54,829 bases of DNA from an uncultured Pelagibacteraceae bacterium (GTDB taxonomy: Bacteria; Pseudomonadota; Alphaproteobacteria; Pelagibacterales; AG-422-B15). The translations under genes were made by a program, and so were the position numbers. Shown piece after piece: positions 25,836-34,927 of the stretch (the first letter of the stretch is position 1; the number at the start of each line of letters is the position of its first letter). The notes below the pieces were generated by a model, which was not told where the DNA came from, made no database searches, and saw only the letters and a list, made by a program, of their open reading frames with translations. The stretch covers positions 83,554 through 138,382 of the forward strand of contig CACMLX010000003.1 of assembly GCA_902614655.1 (NCBI GenBank), given 5' to 3'.

Positions 25836-28649
25836 ATGAACACTAAAAATGATAAAATAGACTTTAGTGAAACTCTATTTTTACCAAAGACGTCCTTTGC
25901 GATGCGTGCTGGCCTGCCCGAGCAAGAGCCAAAAATTCTAGATGGCTGGTCAAAGGATAATATTTATGAAAAATTAAGGGAAAAATCAAAAAGTAGAAAA
26001 AAATTCGTATTACATGATGGCCCCCCTTACGCTAACGGTCATCTACACATGGGGCACGCCCTGAACAAAATACTAAAAGACTTTGTTGTGAGATCACAAC
26101 AAATGCTTGGAAATGATAGTTCTTACATTCCTGGCTGGGATTGTCATGGCTTGCCAATTGAGTGGAAAATAGAAGAGCAATATAGAGAACAAGGAAAGAA
26201 TAAAGATGATGTCGATATTATAAAATTTAGAAAAGAATGCAGAGAATTTGCTGAAAAATGGATTGATATACAAAGAGAAGAATTTATTCGCTTAGGAATA
26301 AATGGAGATTGGTACTCTCCCTATACTACAATGTCATATGAGGCAGAGTCTATTATTGTAAGAGAATTTTTTAAGTTTCTTGAGAACGAAAGTTTATATC
26401 GTGGGTCAAAGCCTGTTATGTGGTCAACTGTTGAAAAGACTGCATTAGCTGAAGCTGAGATTGAATATAAAGAACATAAATCAACAACTATCTGCGTAAA
26501 GTTCCCAGTAAAAGAGAGTTCTGATGCAAATTGTCAAGATGCATCCGTAATTATATGGACTACAACTCCATGGACAATTCCAGGAAACAGAGCAATTGCT
26601 TATAGTAAATCAATAACGTATTCAATGTTTGAAGTAGTAAGTTTAGAAGAACACAGTACTTTACAAGATGGTGATAAAATTATAATTGCAGATGAACTTT
26701 TAGATAATGTAAAAGTTCAATGCAAAATTAGAGAATTAAAAAAAATATCAGAAGTAAAAAACTTAGACAAAATTATTTGTAATCACCCTTTTAAAAAATC
26801 TGGTTATGATTTTGAGGTAAGAATTTTTGATGCTGATTTTGTTACTTTGGAGCAAGGCACGGGTTTTGTTCATATAGCACCTGGCCATGGAGCTGATGAC
26901 TATAATTTGGGTATTACAAATGGTATCGAAGTACCTGATACAGTAGACGAAAATGGTGAATACTTTCCCCACGTACCATTATTTAATGGTAAAAAGATAT
27001 TTAATGAAGATGGATCAGATGCTGATGCAAATGTGGCAGTTATCATTGAGCTAAAAAAGCATGAAAATTTAGCAGGCAAGGGTTCATTGCGTCATAGCTA
27101 CCCTCATTCATGGAGATCAAAAGCTCCTGTCATCTTTAGAAATACTCCACAATGGTTCATCAGTATGGAAAAAAATCAATTGAGAGAAAAAGCGTTGAAC
27201 GAAATTGAAAAGGTTAAATGGTTTCCAAAACAGGGAAAAAATAGAATTTATTCAATGATTGAAGAAAGACCTGATTGGGTAGTGTCAAGACAACGAGCAT
27301 GGGGCGTACCTTTATCTATCTTTTACAATATTAAAACAGGAAAGCCGCTGGTTGATAAAGAAATAAATGAAAAAATTATTAAACTTTATGAAAAAGAAGG
27401 CTCAGATGCGTGGTTTAAATATTCAAAAGAAGAATTATTAGGTTCAAATTATAATCCGGAAGAATATAAAAAAGTTAATGATATTTTAGATGTATGGTTT
27501 GACTCAGGCTGTACACATGCATTTGTTTTAGATGGAAAAAATGATCAAATCTGGCCAGCATCTATTTATCTTGAAGGAACAGATCAACACAGAGGTTGGT
27601 TTCATTCATCACTTTTAGAATCATGTGGCACAAGAGGAGTTGCGCCTTATGAGTCCGTTTTAACTCATGGATTCATACTTCATGAAGATGGCCTAAAGAT
27701 GAGTAAATCATCATCCAATACTGTCTCGCCAGCAGAGGTCATTGAAAAATCAGGCGCTGACATACTAAGGCTCTGGGTAGCAAGCAGTGATTACTCTGAG
27801 GATTTAAAGATCGGGCCTGAAATCATAAAAAGCAACATTGATAGCTATAGAAGACTCCGCAATACACTTCGTTTTATTTTAGGTAATTTATCAGATTTTG
27901 ATCAAGACGAGAAAGTATCTACGGATGAACTTGATGAATTAGATTTATATATTTTATCAGAATTAGAGAGTTTAAAAAAAGAAGTTATCTCAAACTATAA
28001 AATATTTGAGTATCAAAAAGTTTTTTCTGCGATATTTAATTTTTGTACAAACGACCTATCATCTTTCTATTTTGATGTAAGAAAAGATACTCTTTATTGT
28101 GATTCAAAAAATAACAAAGTAAGAAAATCAACTCGCACTGTTTTAGATATTTTATTTCACGATTTATTAAGTTTGCTTGCACCAATACTCTGTTTTACCA
28201 CTGAAGAAGCTTGGCAAAGTCGATTTGGAATTGAAAACAGCATACATGAAAAAGATTTTCCAAAATTAAATGATACTTTAATAAATAAAAATTTATCAAC
28301 TCAATGGGCAGTGTATAAAAAATTAAGAAAGGTCATTAACGGAGCAATCGAAGTGAAGAGAAAAGAAAAAGTTCTTGGATCCAGCCTTGAAGCTTCTGTT
28401 AAACTGTACATATCTAAAGATGAAATCGAAAAGATTGACCAAAAAGTATTAGAAAATATTTCAATTATTAGTGAATTAGAAATTGTAAATGACAAGCCTT
28501 CAGATGACAGCTTTATATCTGAAGTAGATAAAAATATTGGAGTGCATGTAAGTAAAACTGATGGTGAAAAATGTGAGCGGTGTTGGAAATATTTTTCTAA
28601 TTTAAAAGATAATGTTTGCGATAGATGTCAAGAAGTGCTTTGTAAATGA
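25836..28649 (+). CDS. ileS: Isoleucyl-tRNA synthetase
   Basis: This 937-residue class I synthetase has the HxGH site in PPYANGHLHMGHALNK (about residues 63-78) and KMSKS in DGLKMSKSS (about 617-625). The editing domain (about 200-400) contains TTPWTIPGNRAIAY. A C-terminal zinc finger of CERCW and CDRCQ pairs (about 909-930) identifies the zinc-containing bacterial type. The length is normal. Its TGA overlaps the lspA start (ATGA). Confidence 0.98.
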   Translation: MNTKNDKIDFSETLFLPKTSFAMRAGLPEQEPKILDGWSKDNIYEKLREKSKSRKKFVLHDGPPYANGHLHMGHALNKILKDFVVRSQQMLGNDSSYIPGWDCHGLPIEWKIEEQYREQGKNKDDVDIIKFRKECREFAEKWIDIQREEFIRLGINGDWYSPYTTMSYEAESIIVREFFKFLENESLYRGSKPVMWSTVEKTALAEAEIEYKEHKSTTICVKFPVKESSDANCQDASVIIWTTTPWTIPGNRAIAYSKSITYSMFEVVSLEEHSTLQDGDKIIIADELLDNVKVQCKIRELKKISEVKNLDKIICNHPFKKSGYDFEVRIFDADFVTLEQGTGFVHIAPGHGADDYNLGITNGIEVPDTVDENGEYFPHVPLFNGKKIFNEDGSDADANVAVIIELKKHENLAGKGSLRHSYPHSWRSKAPVIFRNTPQWFISMEKNQLREKALNEIEKVKWFPKQGKNRIYSMIEERPDWVVSRQRAWGVPLSIFYNIKTGKPLVDKEINEKIIKLYEKEGSDAWFKYSKEELLGSNYNPEEYKKVNDILDVWFDSGCTHAFVLDGKNDQIWPASIYLEGTDQHRGWFHSSLLESCGTRGVAPYESVLTHGFILHEDGLKMSKSSSNTVSPAEVIEKSGADILRLWVASSDYSEDLKIGPEIIKSNIDSYRRLRNTLRFILGNLSDFDQDEKVSTDELDELDLYILSELESLKKEVISNYKIFEYQKVFSAIFNFCTNDLSSFYFDVRKDTLYCDSKNNKVRKSTRTVLDILFHDLLSLLAPILCFTTEEAWQSRFGIENSIHEKDFPKLNDTLINKNLSTQWAVYKKLRKVINGAIEVKRKEKVLGSSLEASVKLYISKDEIEKIDQKVLENISIISELEIVNDKPSDDSFISEVDKNIGVHVSKTDGEKCERCWKYFSNLKDNVCDRCQEVLCK

Positions 28650-29161
28650 TACAAACCATTGGAAGATTTATATTTTTAATACTGGTTATTTTTGCAGCCG
28701 ATCAACTCTCAAAGTTTTATGTAATCAATCTTTATAACATTGATGTATCAAATCTAAGTTCACAACATTTAACATCAATAAATAAATATCTTAATTTTCA
28801 TTTGATATGGAATAAGGGCTTTGCATTTGGGATATTACAAAATGAAATTTCGATGGTTAATTATATTTATATGTTTGTTATGGCGATAATTGCTATAGCA
28901 GTATTTTTTTATGCAATAAGTATTAATAAAAAAATTTATTATTATGGATTTAGTTTAATTATTGGAGGAGCGCTAGGTAACTTGCTCGACAGATATCAAT
29001 ATTCTGCTGTATTAGACTTTATAGATTTACATTATAACAATTATCATTGGTATGTATTCAATATAGCTGATATAAGTATCACGCTCGGCTGTATTTTGAT
29101 TATTTTACTTGAGTTGTTCTCAAAAAAAGAAAATGATAAAACCGTTAAAAATGATACGTAA
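28646..29161 (+). CDS. lspA: Lipoprotein signal peptidase (signal peptidase II)
   Basis: This 171-residue membrane aspartic protease cleaves prolipoprotein signal peptides. It has four hydrophobic segments and the family motifs ADQLSKFYV (about residues 19-27), WNKGFAFG (about 55-62), GGALGNLLDRYQYSAVLDFID (about 109-129) and FNIADISITLG (about 138-148). The last two hold the two catalytic aspartates. It overlaps ileS by 4 bases and the next lipoprotein gene by 11. Confidence 0.95.
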   Translation: MIQTIGRFIFLILVIFAADQLSKFYVINLYNIDVSNLSSQHLTSINKYLNFHLIWNKGFAFGILQNEISMVNYIYMFVMAIIAIAVFFYAISINKKIYYYGFSLIIGGALGNLLDRYQYSAVLDFIDLHYNNYHWYVFNIADISITLGCILIILLELFSKKENDKTVKNDT

Positions 29162-29765
29162 CTATTTAATTATATTTTTTTTATTAATTTTTGCTGCTTG
29201 TACTAACAATACAGTCAGAGATTACACATCATTAAAGCAAAAAGCACTAGAGATACCCCCTGATTTTGAATTAACCCCACCAGTTGTTGGTGAAGAGGAA
29301 GTAGAGGAGGCCGCGCCTGCAGGTGAGTCAGCTGAAGATATTCAAGATATCATTACACAAGACTCATCCACCAGCGTGCCTAGTAATGCTGATACATCAT
29401 CGTTAGACGAATTTATTGATAATAATTTTGGAAACGAGGATCAAAATATAAATAATTCAACTTTACCTGAGGATCCTATTAATGAGGTAATTGAAGATTC
29501 ACTTGTTGAAAGTAATGAATTAGACGTTGTAACAAATGACGATAGCATTTTAGATACAACTGATAATATTGGTTTAAGCGAGGAAGAGTTTTTGGAAGGA
29601 ATATCAAACACAGATGAAATTACAACACTTCCTGAAGAAGATCAGCTTAAGCCAGAAATAATTGATGAAACAATGTATGATGATGCTCCTAGTTTTGATG
29701 AAAACGAAGATTTGAATGATCTTCTTAACAGGGTGGATGACTTACTTAACTCATATCAAAATTAG
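29151..29765 (+). CDS. DUF3035/BamF-like acidic lipoprotein
   Basis: The chosen ATG gives MIRNYLIIFFLLIFAAC, a lipoprotein signal with acylated Cys at 17; an upstream ATG at 29133 is also possible. Shortly after comes ALEIPPDFELTPPV, the conserved core of DUF3035. In alphaproteobacteria DUF3035 proteins (BamF) belong to the outer-membrane barrel assembly complex, and the gene follows lspA as here. The rest, about 140 residues, is extremely rich in Asp, Glu, Ser and Asn and looks disordered. The match outside the core is weak, so a role in the Bam complex is inferred. Confidence 0.7.
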   Translation: MIRNYLIIFFLLIFAACTNNTVRDYTSLKQKALEIPPDFELTPPVVGEEEVEEAAPAGESAEDIQDIITQDSSTSVPSNADTSSLDEFIDNNFGNEDQNINNSTLPEDPINEVIEDSLVESNELDVVTNDDSILDTTDNIGLSEEEFLEGISNTDEITTLPEEDQLKPEIIDETMYDDAPSFDENEDLNDLLNRVDDLLNSYQN

Positions 29766-29776
29766 TTATTCTATAA

Positions 29777-30775
29777 ATGTTTAAGTTTTTTAGAGATCCA
29801 AAATGGTTTTTATGGGCATACATCGGTTCAGCTATTATCTTATCATCTCTGTGGGTTCAGGTTCAAATTGATGTAAAAATTAATGAATGGTTTGGTGAGT
29901 TTTACGACATGATACAGGAAGCATTGTCTGCTCCTTACGCCATTACAATTGAAGAATATTGGGCAAGTTTATTATCCTTTATAACACTAGCGGGAATGTA
30001 TGTAGCAGTTGCAGTCCTTGTAAGTTATTTTACTAATCACTTTTTATTTAGATGGAGAACTGCCATGGTTGAGTGGTATCACTCTGTCTATGATAAGGCG
30101 CGTAAGATTGAGGGTGCGTCACAAAGAGTTCAAGAGGATACCATAAAGTTTTCAAGAATCATGGAGTCTCTTGGTACAAGTTTGATCGAAGCTTTAATGA
30201 TCCTGGTAGAATTTATGCCAATACTGTTTGGCTTGAGTATTGGAATTCCAATATTTTTCTTTGGTGAATGGGAGTATGGTTTAGTCGTCGGTGCATTATT
30301 ATGGTCTATAGGAGGAACATTATTTTTAATTGGACTTGGTTTAATTTTAAGGCTTGTTGGCATTGAATACGATTTACAAAAACAAGAAGCGGCATACAGG
30401 AAAATGTTAGTAATTGCTGAAGACGATGAAACAGTAAGACCAAAAACCCTTGAGGAATTATTTGATGATGTAAGGCAAATTCATTTTTTAAGTTATATAA
30501 GATATCTATATTTCGATATTGGTCGTATTGCATTTTTACAGGCAAATGTTTTATCAGCTTATGTATTTTTAGCTCCTGCAATTGTTGCCGGGGTAGTTAC
30601 TCTTGGTGTAATGCAGCAAATAATCAGGGCATTTGGTAGAGTTGAGGGGTCAATGCAATATCTTCTTAAAGCCTGGCCAACAATTATTGAACTCGCAAGT
30701 GTTTATAAAAGATTGAGAGAGTTTGAAAGGCAAATAGATCAAGCAACCGTAACAGCTGGTCAGGAAGTGCGATGA
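29777..30775 (+). CDS. SbmA/BacA-like peptide transporter
   Basis: This 332-residue inner-membrane protein has about seven hydrophobic segments. Diagnostic stretches are NEWFGEFYDMIQEAL (about residues 35-49), LFRWRTAMVEWYH (about 89-101) and IEGASQRVQEDTIKFSRIME (about 111-130). The C-terminal GRVEGSMQYLLKAWPTIIEL is also typical. SbmA/BacA proteins import antimicrobial peptides and other bulky substrates using the proton gradient. It is shorter than SbmA of E. coli (406 residues) but spans the conserved core. Its stop overlaps the pgi start by 4 bases. Confidence 0.88.
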   Translation: MFKFFRDPKWFLWAYIGSAIILSSLWVQVQIDVKINEWFGEFYDMIQEALSAPYAITIEEYWASLLSFITLAGMYVAVAVLVSYFTNHFLFRWRTAMVEWYHSVYDKARKIEGASQRVQEDTIKFSRIMESLGTSLIEALMILVEFMPILFGLSIGIPIFFFGEWEYGLVVGALLWSIGGTLFLIGLGLILRLVGIEYDLQKQEAAYRKMLVIAEDDETVRPKTLEELFDDVRQIHFLSYIRYLYFDIGRIAFLQANVLSAYVFLAPAIVAGVVTLGVMQQIIRAFGRVEGSMQYLLKAWPTIIELASVYKRLREFERQIDQATVTAGQEVR

Positions 30776-31797
30776 TGAATTATCCATTTCTTGATTTTGA
30801 TAAGCTTGAAAACTCATATTCCGAATCGTTAGGGATACTGGAACAAAGTTTTAATAAAATTTTAGTAGTCGGTATAGGTGGCTCTTCTCAGGGATCAAAA
30901 GCAATTAATCATTTTTTAAATGAAAAACGTGTTCAATATGTTGATCATTTAAATTCTGTTAAGATTAATGAATTGTTAGACAATACTCAACTAGATGAGA
31001 CTGGTTTCATTTTCGTATCAAAATCAGGACAAACATCTGAAACGTTAACCATATTTGAATATATGATCAAAAAACTAGATGGAAATATTGATTTTTCAAA
31101 AAATTTCTATTCGTTTACAGAAAATGTGTCTTCTCCACTAAGAGACTTGTCTATACAAAAATCAATAAAAACTATTGAACTAAGCAACGAAATTGGAGGC
31201 AGATTTTCAATTTTTAGTAATAATAGCCTTATCCCCAGTTTTTACTTTAATAAAGATCTGTGCACTGAGTTTTTAAATGGAGGAAGAAAAGCATTAGAAG
31301 ATAAAGACCAAATAAAGAATATGGCTGAGGAAGATTTTAAAAGAATAAAAAATGGAAAGAATATATTTGCTTATTTGATTTATGGTGATGAGCTTATTGA
31401 AATTGGTAATTGGCGAAAACAATTATATGCGGAGTCATTGGGTAAAAAGGCCAAAGGTGTTTTACCTGTAGTATCTGAAATGCCAAAAGACCAGCACAGT
31501 CTCTTGCAATTATATCTGGATGGACCCAAAAATATTTTTTTTGAAATTATGGGTATGGAATACTCAAAAATGAATATGATTAATATCACACTTTCAAATC
31601 ATCTTGATGCCATGAGTAAATCGTTATCAAAGATAAATGAGAATACTAGTAAATATATTTTTAAAGATAAAGATATGAGTAAGATCGGCCATTTTTTTGG
31701 AACAGAAATGTTAAGGGTTATCTATCTTGCTCAATTATTAGAAGTTGACCCCTTTACTCAAGATGCAGTTGATATTCAAAAGGGTTATTTAAATTAA
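30772..31797 (+). CDS. pgi: Glucose-6-phosphate isomerase, compact form
   Basis: This 341-residue protein has the phosphosugar isomerase motifs in order: VGIGGSSQGSKAI (about residues 33-45), FVSKSGQTSETL (about 79-90), GGRFSIFSNNSLIPS (about 142-156), WRKQLYAESLGKKAKG with the catalytic Glu (about 212-227), DQHSLLQLYLDGP with the catalytic His (about 240-252), and C-terminal DPFTQDAVDIQK with the catalytic Lys. It is much shorter than typical enzymes (about 450-550 residues) yet keeps the key residues. The start overlaps the SbmA-like gene. The 3' end overlaps rsmD antisense by 9 bases. Confidence 0.88.
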   Translation: MMNYPFLDFDKLENSYSESLGILEQSFNKILVVGIGGSSQGSKAINHFLNEKRVQYVDHLNSVKINELLDNTQLDETGFIFVSKSGQTSETLTIFEYMIKKLDGNIDFSKNFYSFTENVSSPLRDLSIQKSIKTIELSNEIGGRFSIFSNNSLIPSFYFNKDLCTEFLNGGRKALEDKDQIKNMAEEDFKRIKNGKNIFAYLIYGDELIEIGNWRKQLYAESLGKKAKGVLPVVSEMPKDQHSLLQLYLDGPKNIFFEIMGMEYSKMNMINITLSNHLDAMSKSLSKINENTSKYIFKDKDMSKIGHFFGTEMLRVIYLAQLLEVDPFTQDAVDIQKGYLN

Positions 31798-32358
31798 TTT
31801 AAAAAAGCTAAATTTAGAATTACCTAATTCTTTTTCACGTAAAAGTATTATTTCTGAGAGTTCGATGTGTTTAGATTTTTTTTCTTCCTCTAAGATGATT
31901 ATACTGTCTTTTTCTAATAAGTTTTTTTTAATAATATTTTTAATTGCTCTGAGTCCAAGATTTTTTCCATACGGTGGATCTATATAAGCAAGATTGAACT
32001 TTGTAGCTTCAGAATACTCTTCAAATGAACAAGCATTTTCAGATATAACAGCTATCTTTTCTAAATACCCCAGCTTGTTTGCGCTTTTATAAATTATATC
32101 TATCATTTGTTGATTGTTCTCTACCATGGTTGCGTGTTTAGCACCACGTGACAAAGCTTCAAAGCTAAATGAACCAGTGCCAGCGAAAAGATCAATTATT
32201 TTTGCTTCTTCAAGACTAAAGTTAATTTTTACCAATTCTTTTCCATGCGTTAAAAGATTAAAAATGGTTTCCCTATTTTTGTCTGAAAGTGGTCTTACAT
32301 CTTTACTTTTAAAGCTAAATATTGAATGACCTTTTCTTTCTCCGCTAATAATTCTCAT
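31789..32358 (-). CDS. rsmD: 16S rRNA (guanine(966)-N(2))-methyltransferase RsmD
   Basis: This 189-residue SAM-dependent methyltransferase modifies G966 of 16S rRNA. It starts MRIISGERKGHSI and has VRPLSDKNRETIFNLL (about residues 21-36), the SAM site IDLFAGTGSFSFEALSRGA (about 55-73) and the catalytic YIDPPYGKN (about 124-132). The length is normal. It lies one base after the pseudouridine synthase gene on the same strand, as is common in alphaproteobacteria. Confidence 0.94.
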   Translation of the reverse strand: MRIISGERKGHSIFSFKSKDVRPLSDKNRETIFNLLTHGKELVKINFSLEEAKIIDLFAGTGSFSFEALSRGAKHATMVENNQQMIDIIYKSANKLGYLEKIAVISENACSFEEYSEATKFNLAYIDPPYGKNLGLRAIKNIIKKNLLEKDSIIILEEEKKSKHIELSEIILLREKELGNSKFSFFKLI

Positions 32359-32359
32359 T

Positions 32360-33070
32360 TTAAGTAACTTTTTTTATTTCCCCTTTTTTCAAACTTCCAA
32401 GCTTAAATTCCCCATAAGTTATTCTAATTAATCTTGTTACTGTAATATTCAAAGAATCAAAAATATTTCTAATTTCTTTATTTTTACCTTCAGTAAGTGT
32501 CATTTTTATCCATGAGTAAGTATTTGTTTTGCTAATGAATGATGCTTTTATAGGTTTATATTTAACTTTTTTATACGTATAACCCCTTAATAAGGTATTA
32601 ATAAATTTATTATCAATAAAGCCTTGTATTTTTACCTTATAAACCCTTTCAAAATTATTTTTCGGTAATTCCATCTTTCTTTTAAAGCTACCGCTGTTAG
32701 TCAATAGTAATAGCCCCTCTGAATTGTAATCAAGTCGTCCAATTGAAATTAAATTATGATTTTGTTTAGGTATATATTCATAAATAGTTTTGCGATTTTT
32801 TGGATCTGATTTTGTTACCAAGCATCCTCTTGGTTTGTTGAAAATATATATATCATTTAATTGCTGATCAGATTTTAGGTTAATAGGTTTATTGTCTATT
32901 TTTACAATACTGTTGATACTTATTTGAATTCCTTGTTTTGTCACCAATTCGTTATCAACAACAACTCTTTGCTCATCGATGAGTTTATCTATTTCTCTTC
33001 TCGAAAAGTTAGTTGACTGTGCTAATAATTTATTAATTCTTAATAATTTTTGTTGTCTCAAAGTAGGCAT
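32360..33070 (-). CDS. RsuA/RluB family rRNA pseudouridine synthase
   Basis: This 236-residue enzyme has an N-terminal S4 RNA-binding domain (about residues 8-65: LRINKLLAQ, FSRREIDKLI). The catalytic domain has GRLDYNSEGLLLLTN with the active-site Asp (about 116-130), and IFNKPRGCLVT lies upstream (about 76-86). The Lys-rich C-terminus has EGKNKEIRNIF, the usual Arg/Lys motif. RluB of 23S rRNA is the likely role, but RsuA and RluE relatives look similar. Confidence 0.9.
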   Translation of the reverse strand: MPTLRQQKLLRINKLLAQSTNFSRREIDKLIDEQRVVVDNELVTKQGIQISINSIVKIDNKPINLKSDQQLNDIYIFNKPRGCLVTKSDPKNRKTIYEYIPKQNHNLISIGRLDYNSEGLLLLTNSGSFKRKMELPKNNFERVYKVKIQGFIDNKFINTLLRGYTYKKVKYKPIKASFISKTNTYSWIKMTLTEGKNKEIRNIFDSLNITVTRLIRITYGEFKLGSLKKGEIKKVT

Positions 33071-33102
33071 GAATTAGGATTGCTTATATTAATTAAATAT
33101 TT

Positions 33103-33552
33103 ATGACACAAAATAAATTCATGGCAATGGCAATTGAGGAGGCAAAAAAAGGCTTAAAAATTGGAGAAATACCAATTGGATGCATTATCACTAACAAGGA
33201 AGATAAAGTTTTAGCCCGGTCCCATAATTCAGTGGTTAGCAGAAAAGACCCGGTAGGTCATGCTGAACTAAACGCTATAAAAGAGGCGTGTGAAATGATT
33301 AACTCTGATAGATTGGTCGATTGTAATATTTACGTGACTTTAGAGCCATGTATTATGTGTGCCAGCGCTATATCAAAAGCTAAGCTTAAGAGGTTGTATT
33401 ATGGTGCAGATGATTTAAAATATGGTTCGATAAATGGTAACTTAAATTTTTTTATATCAAAAAATTGCAATCATTTGCCAGAAATTTATGATAATATTTC
33501 AAAAACTGACTGTGAAAACTTAATAAATAATTTTTTTAAAGGTAAAAGATAA
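33103..33552 (+). CDS. tadA: tRNA-specific adenosine deaminase
   Basis: This 149-residue zinc deaminase converts A34 to inosine in tRNA-Arg. The zinc and catalytic site is [11 protein letters not shown] (His and Glu, about residues 53-63) plus [11 protein letters not shown] (two Cys, about 82-92). The [13 protein letters not shown] segment (about 98-110) fits TadA. It is divergent from the pseudouridine synthase gene, which commonly neighbours tadA. The stop overlaps the next start by one base. Confidence 0.94.
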   Translation: MTQNKFMAMAIEEAKKGLKIGEIPIGCIITNKEDKVLARSHNSVVSRKDPVGHAELNAIKEACEMINSDRLVDCNIYVTLEPCIMCASAISKAKLKRLYYGADDLKYGSINGNLNFFISKNCNHLPEIYDNISKTDCENLINNFFKGKR

Positions 33553-34757
33553 TGAATATATCGCCAAAAGCAAAAGAAACTACGGATAGATTGAATAATT
33601 TTATGGATAAGCACGTTTATCCAAACAACGAAACATATCATAGTCAGATCGAAAATTTTGGAGCTGACAGATGGCAGGTGGTGCCGGTGATTGAAGATCT
33701 TAAAAAGGAAGCAAAAAAAGAAGACCTTTGGAATTTATTTTTACCTGAAAGTGACTATGGGCATGGCCTTACAAACGCAGAGTATGCGCCAATGTGTGAA
33801 ATCATGGGGAGAGCAATGTGGTCTGCGGAAGTTTTCAATTGTTCTGCTCCTGATACCGGTAATATGGAAGTTTTAGTTCGATATGGAACAGATGAACAAA
33901 AAGAAAAGTACTTAAAGCCATTATTAGAAGGTGAGATACGCTCTGCTTTTGCCATGACAGAGCCTGCAGTCGCTTCATCAGACGCAACAAATATTGAAAG
34001 TGAAATAAAAAAAGAAGGAAATCAATATGTCCTTAATGGAACAAAATGGTGGACTTCTGGTGCAATGGATCCAAGGTGCAAATTTTTTATCTTCATGGGA
34101 AAAACAGACCCAGATAATCCTGACAGACATAAGCAACAATCCATGATACTGGTTGATAAGGACACACCGGGTATCAAAATAAAGAGACATTTGCCTGTTT
34201 TTGGTTTTGACGACGCCCCTCATGGACATGCTGAGGTTGAATTTAAAGACGTCAAAGTTCCTCCAGAAAATATGCTTTTAGGCGAAGGCAGAGGATTTGA
34301 AATTGCACAGGGTAGGTTGGGACCTGGACGAATTCACCATTGTATGAGAACTATTGGTCTTGCTGAAGTTGCACTTGAAGCAATGTGTAAAAGACTAATG
34401 AGCAGAAAGGCCTTTGGCAAAGAAGTGGTAAGGCACTCTGTTTGGCAAGAGAGAATTGCTGATGCTAGAATTAATATTGAGATGACTAGACTACTAACAT
34501 TAAAAGCCGCAACTATGATGGATGAAGTAGGAAACAAAGTTGCAAAAAATGAAATAGCCATGATTAAAGTAGCTGCACCAAATATGGCATTAAAAATTAT
34601 TGATGATGCAATTCAAGCGTTTGGAGGAGCTGGAGTAACAACAGACCCACACCTAGCACAAGCTTACGCAGGAATGAGAACTCTGCGATTAGCGGATGGG
34701 CCAGACGAAGTGCATAGACTTTCTATTGCAAGAAATGAATTAAAAAAATACTTATAA
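33552..34757 (+). CDS. Acyl-CoA dehydrogenase of the ACAD10/ACAD11 type
   Basis: This 401-residue FAD flavoprotein is unusually similar to the dehydrogenase domain of human ACAD10/ACAD11 and its bacterial relatives. Matching stretches are [15 protein letters not shown] (about residues 96-110), [17 protein letters not shown] (about 133-149), [20 protein letters not shown] (about 255-274) and the C-terminal [16 protein letters not shown]. In ACAD10/11 a kinase domain phosphorylates 4-hydroxyacyl-CoA and the dehydrogenase domain eliminates the phosphate. A matching kinase-like protein is encoded at 36164-37231 on the other strand. It overlaps tadA by one base. Confidence 0.88.
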   Translation: MNISPKAKETTDRLNNFMDKHVYPNNETYHSQIENFGADRWQVVPVIEDLKKEAKKEDLWNLFLPESDYGHGLTNAEYAPMCEIMGRAMWSAEVFNCSAPDTGNMEVLVRYGTDEQKEKYLKPLLEGEIRSAFAMTEPAVASSDATNIESEIKKEGNQYVLNGTKWWTSGAMDPRCKFFIFMGKTDPDNPDRHKQQSMILVDKDTPGIKIKRHLPVFGFDDAPHGHAEVEFKDVKVPPENMLLGEGRGFEIAQGRLGPGRIHHCMRTIGLAEVALEAMCKRLMSRKAFGKEVVRHSVWQERIADARINIEMTRLLTLKAATMMDEVGNKVAKNEIAMIKVAAPNMALKIIDDAIQAFGGAGVTTDPHLAQAYAGMRTLRLADGPDEVHRLSIARNELKKYL

Positions 34758-34759
34758 TT

Positions 34760-34927
34760 TTGATAAAAAAGAAGAAAACCTACCAGAAAGATAATTACGG
34801 AAGATACGTTAAGTCACACGAATTTGATCGCTATTGGGATGAGTACCACAATCTGGAAGATATTTCGATGAAAGAGTCCATAAGACAGCGGAAAGAGCGA
34901 GAAAAAAATATAAAAAACTCTAAATAG
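34760..34927 (+). CDS. Small charged hypothetical protein (55 aa)
   Basis: A TTG at 34760, two bases after the dehydrogenase stop, opens a 55-residue frame that ends at TAG 34927. The protein is rich in Lys, Glu, Tyr and Asp (YGRYVKSHEFDRYWDEYHNL) and looks like a genuine coding sequence rather than AT-rich noise. There is no clear ribosome site, but termination-coupled translation is plausible. Its 3' end overlaps the opposing aminotransferase gene by 8 bases. No family is recognised. Confidence 0.45.
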   Translation: MIKKKKTYQKDNYGRYVKSHEFDRYWDEYHNLEDISMKESIRQRKEREKNIKNSK

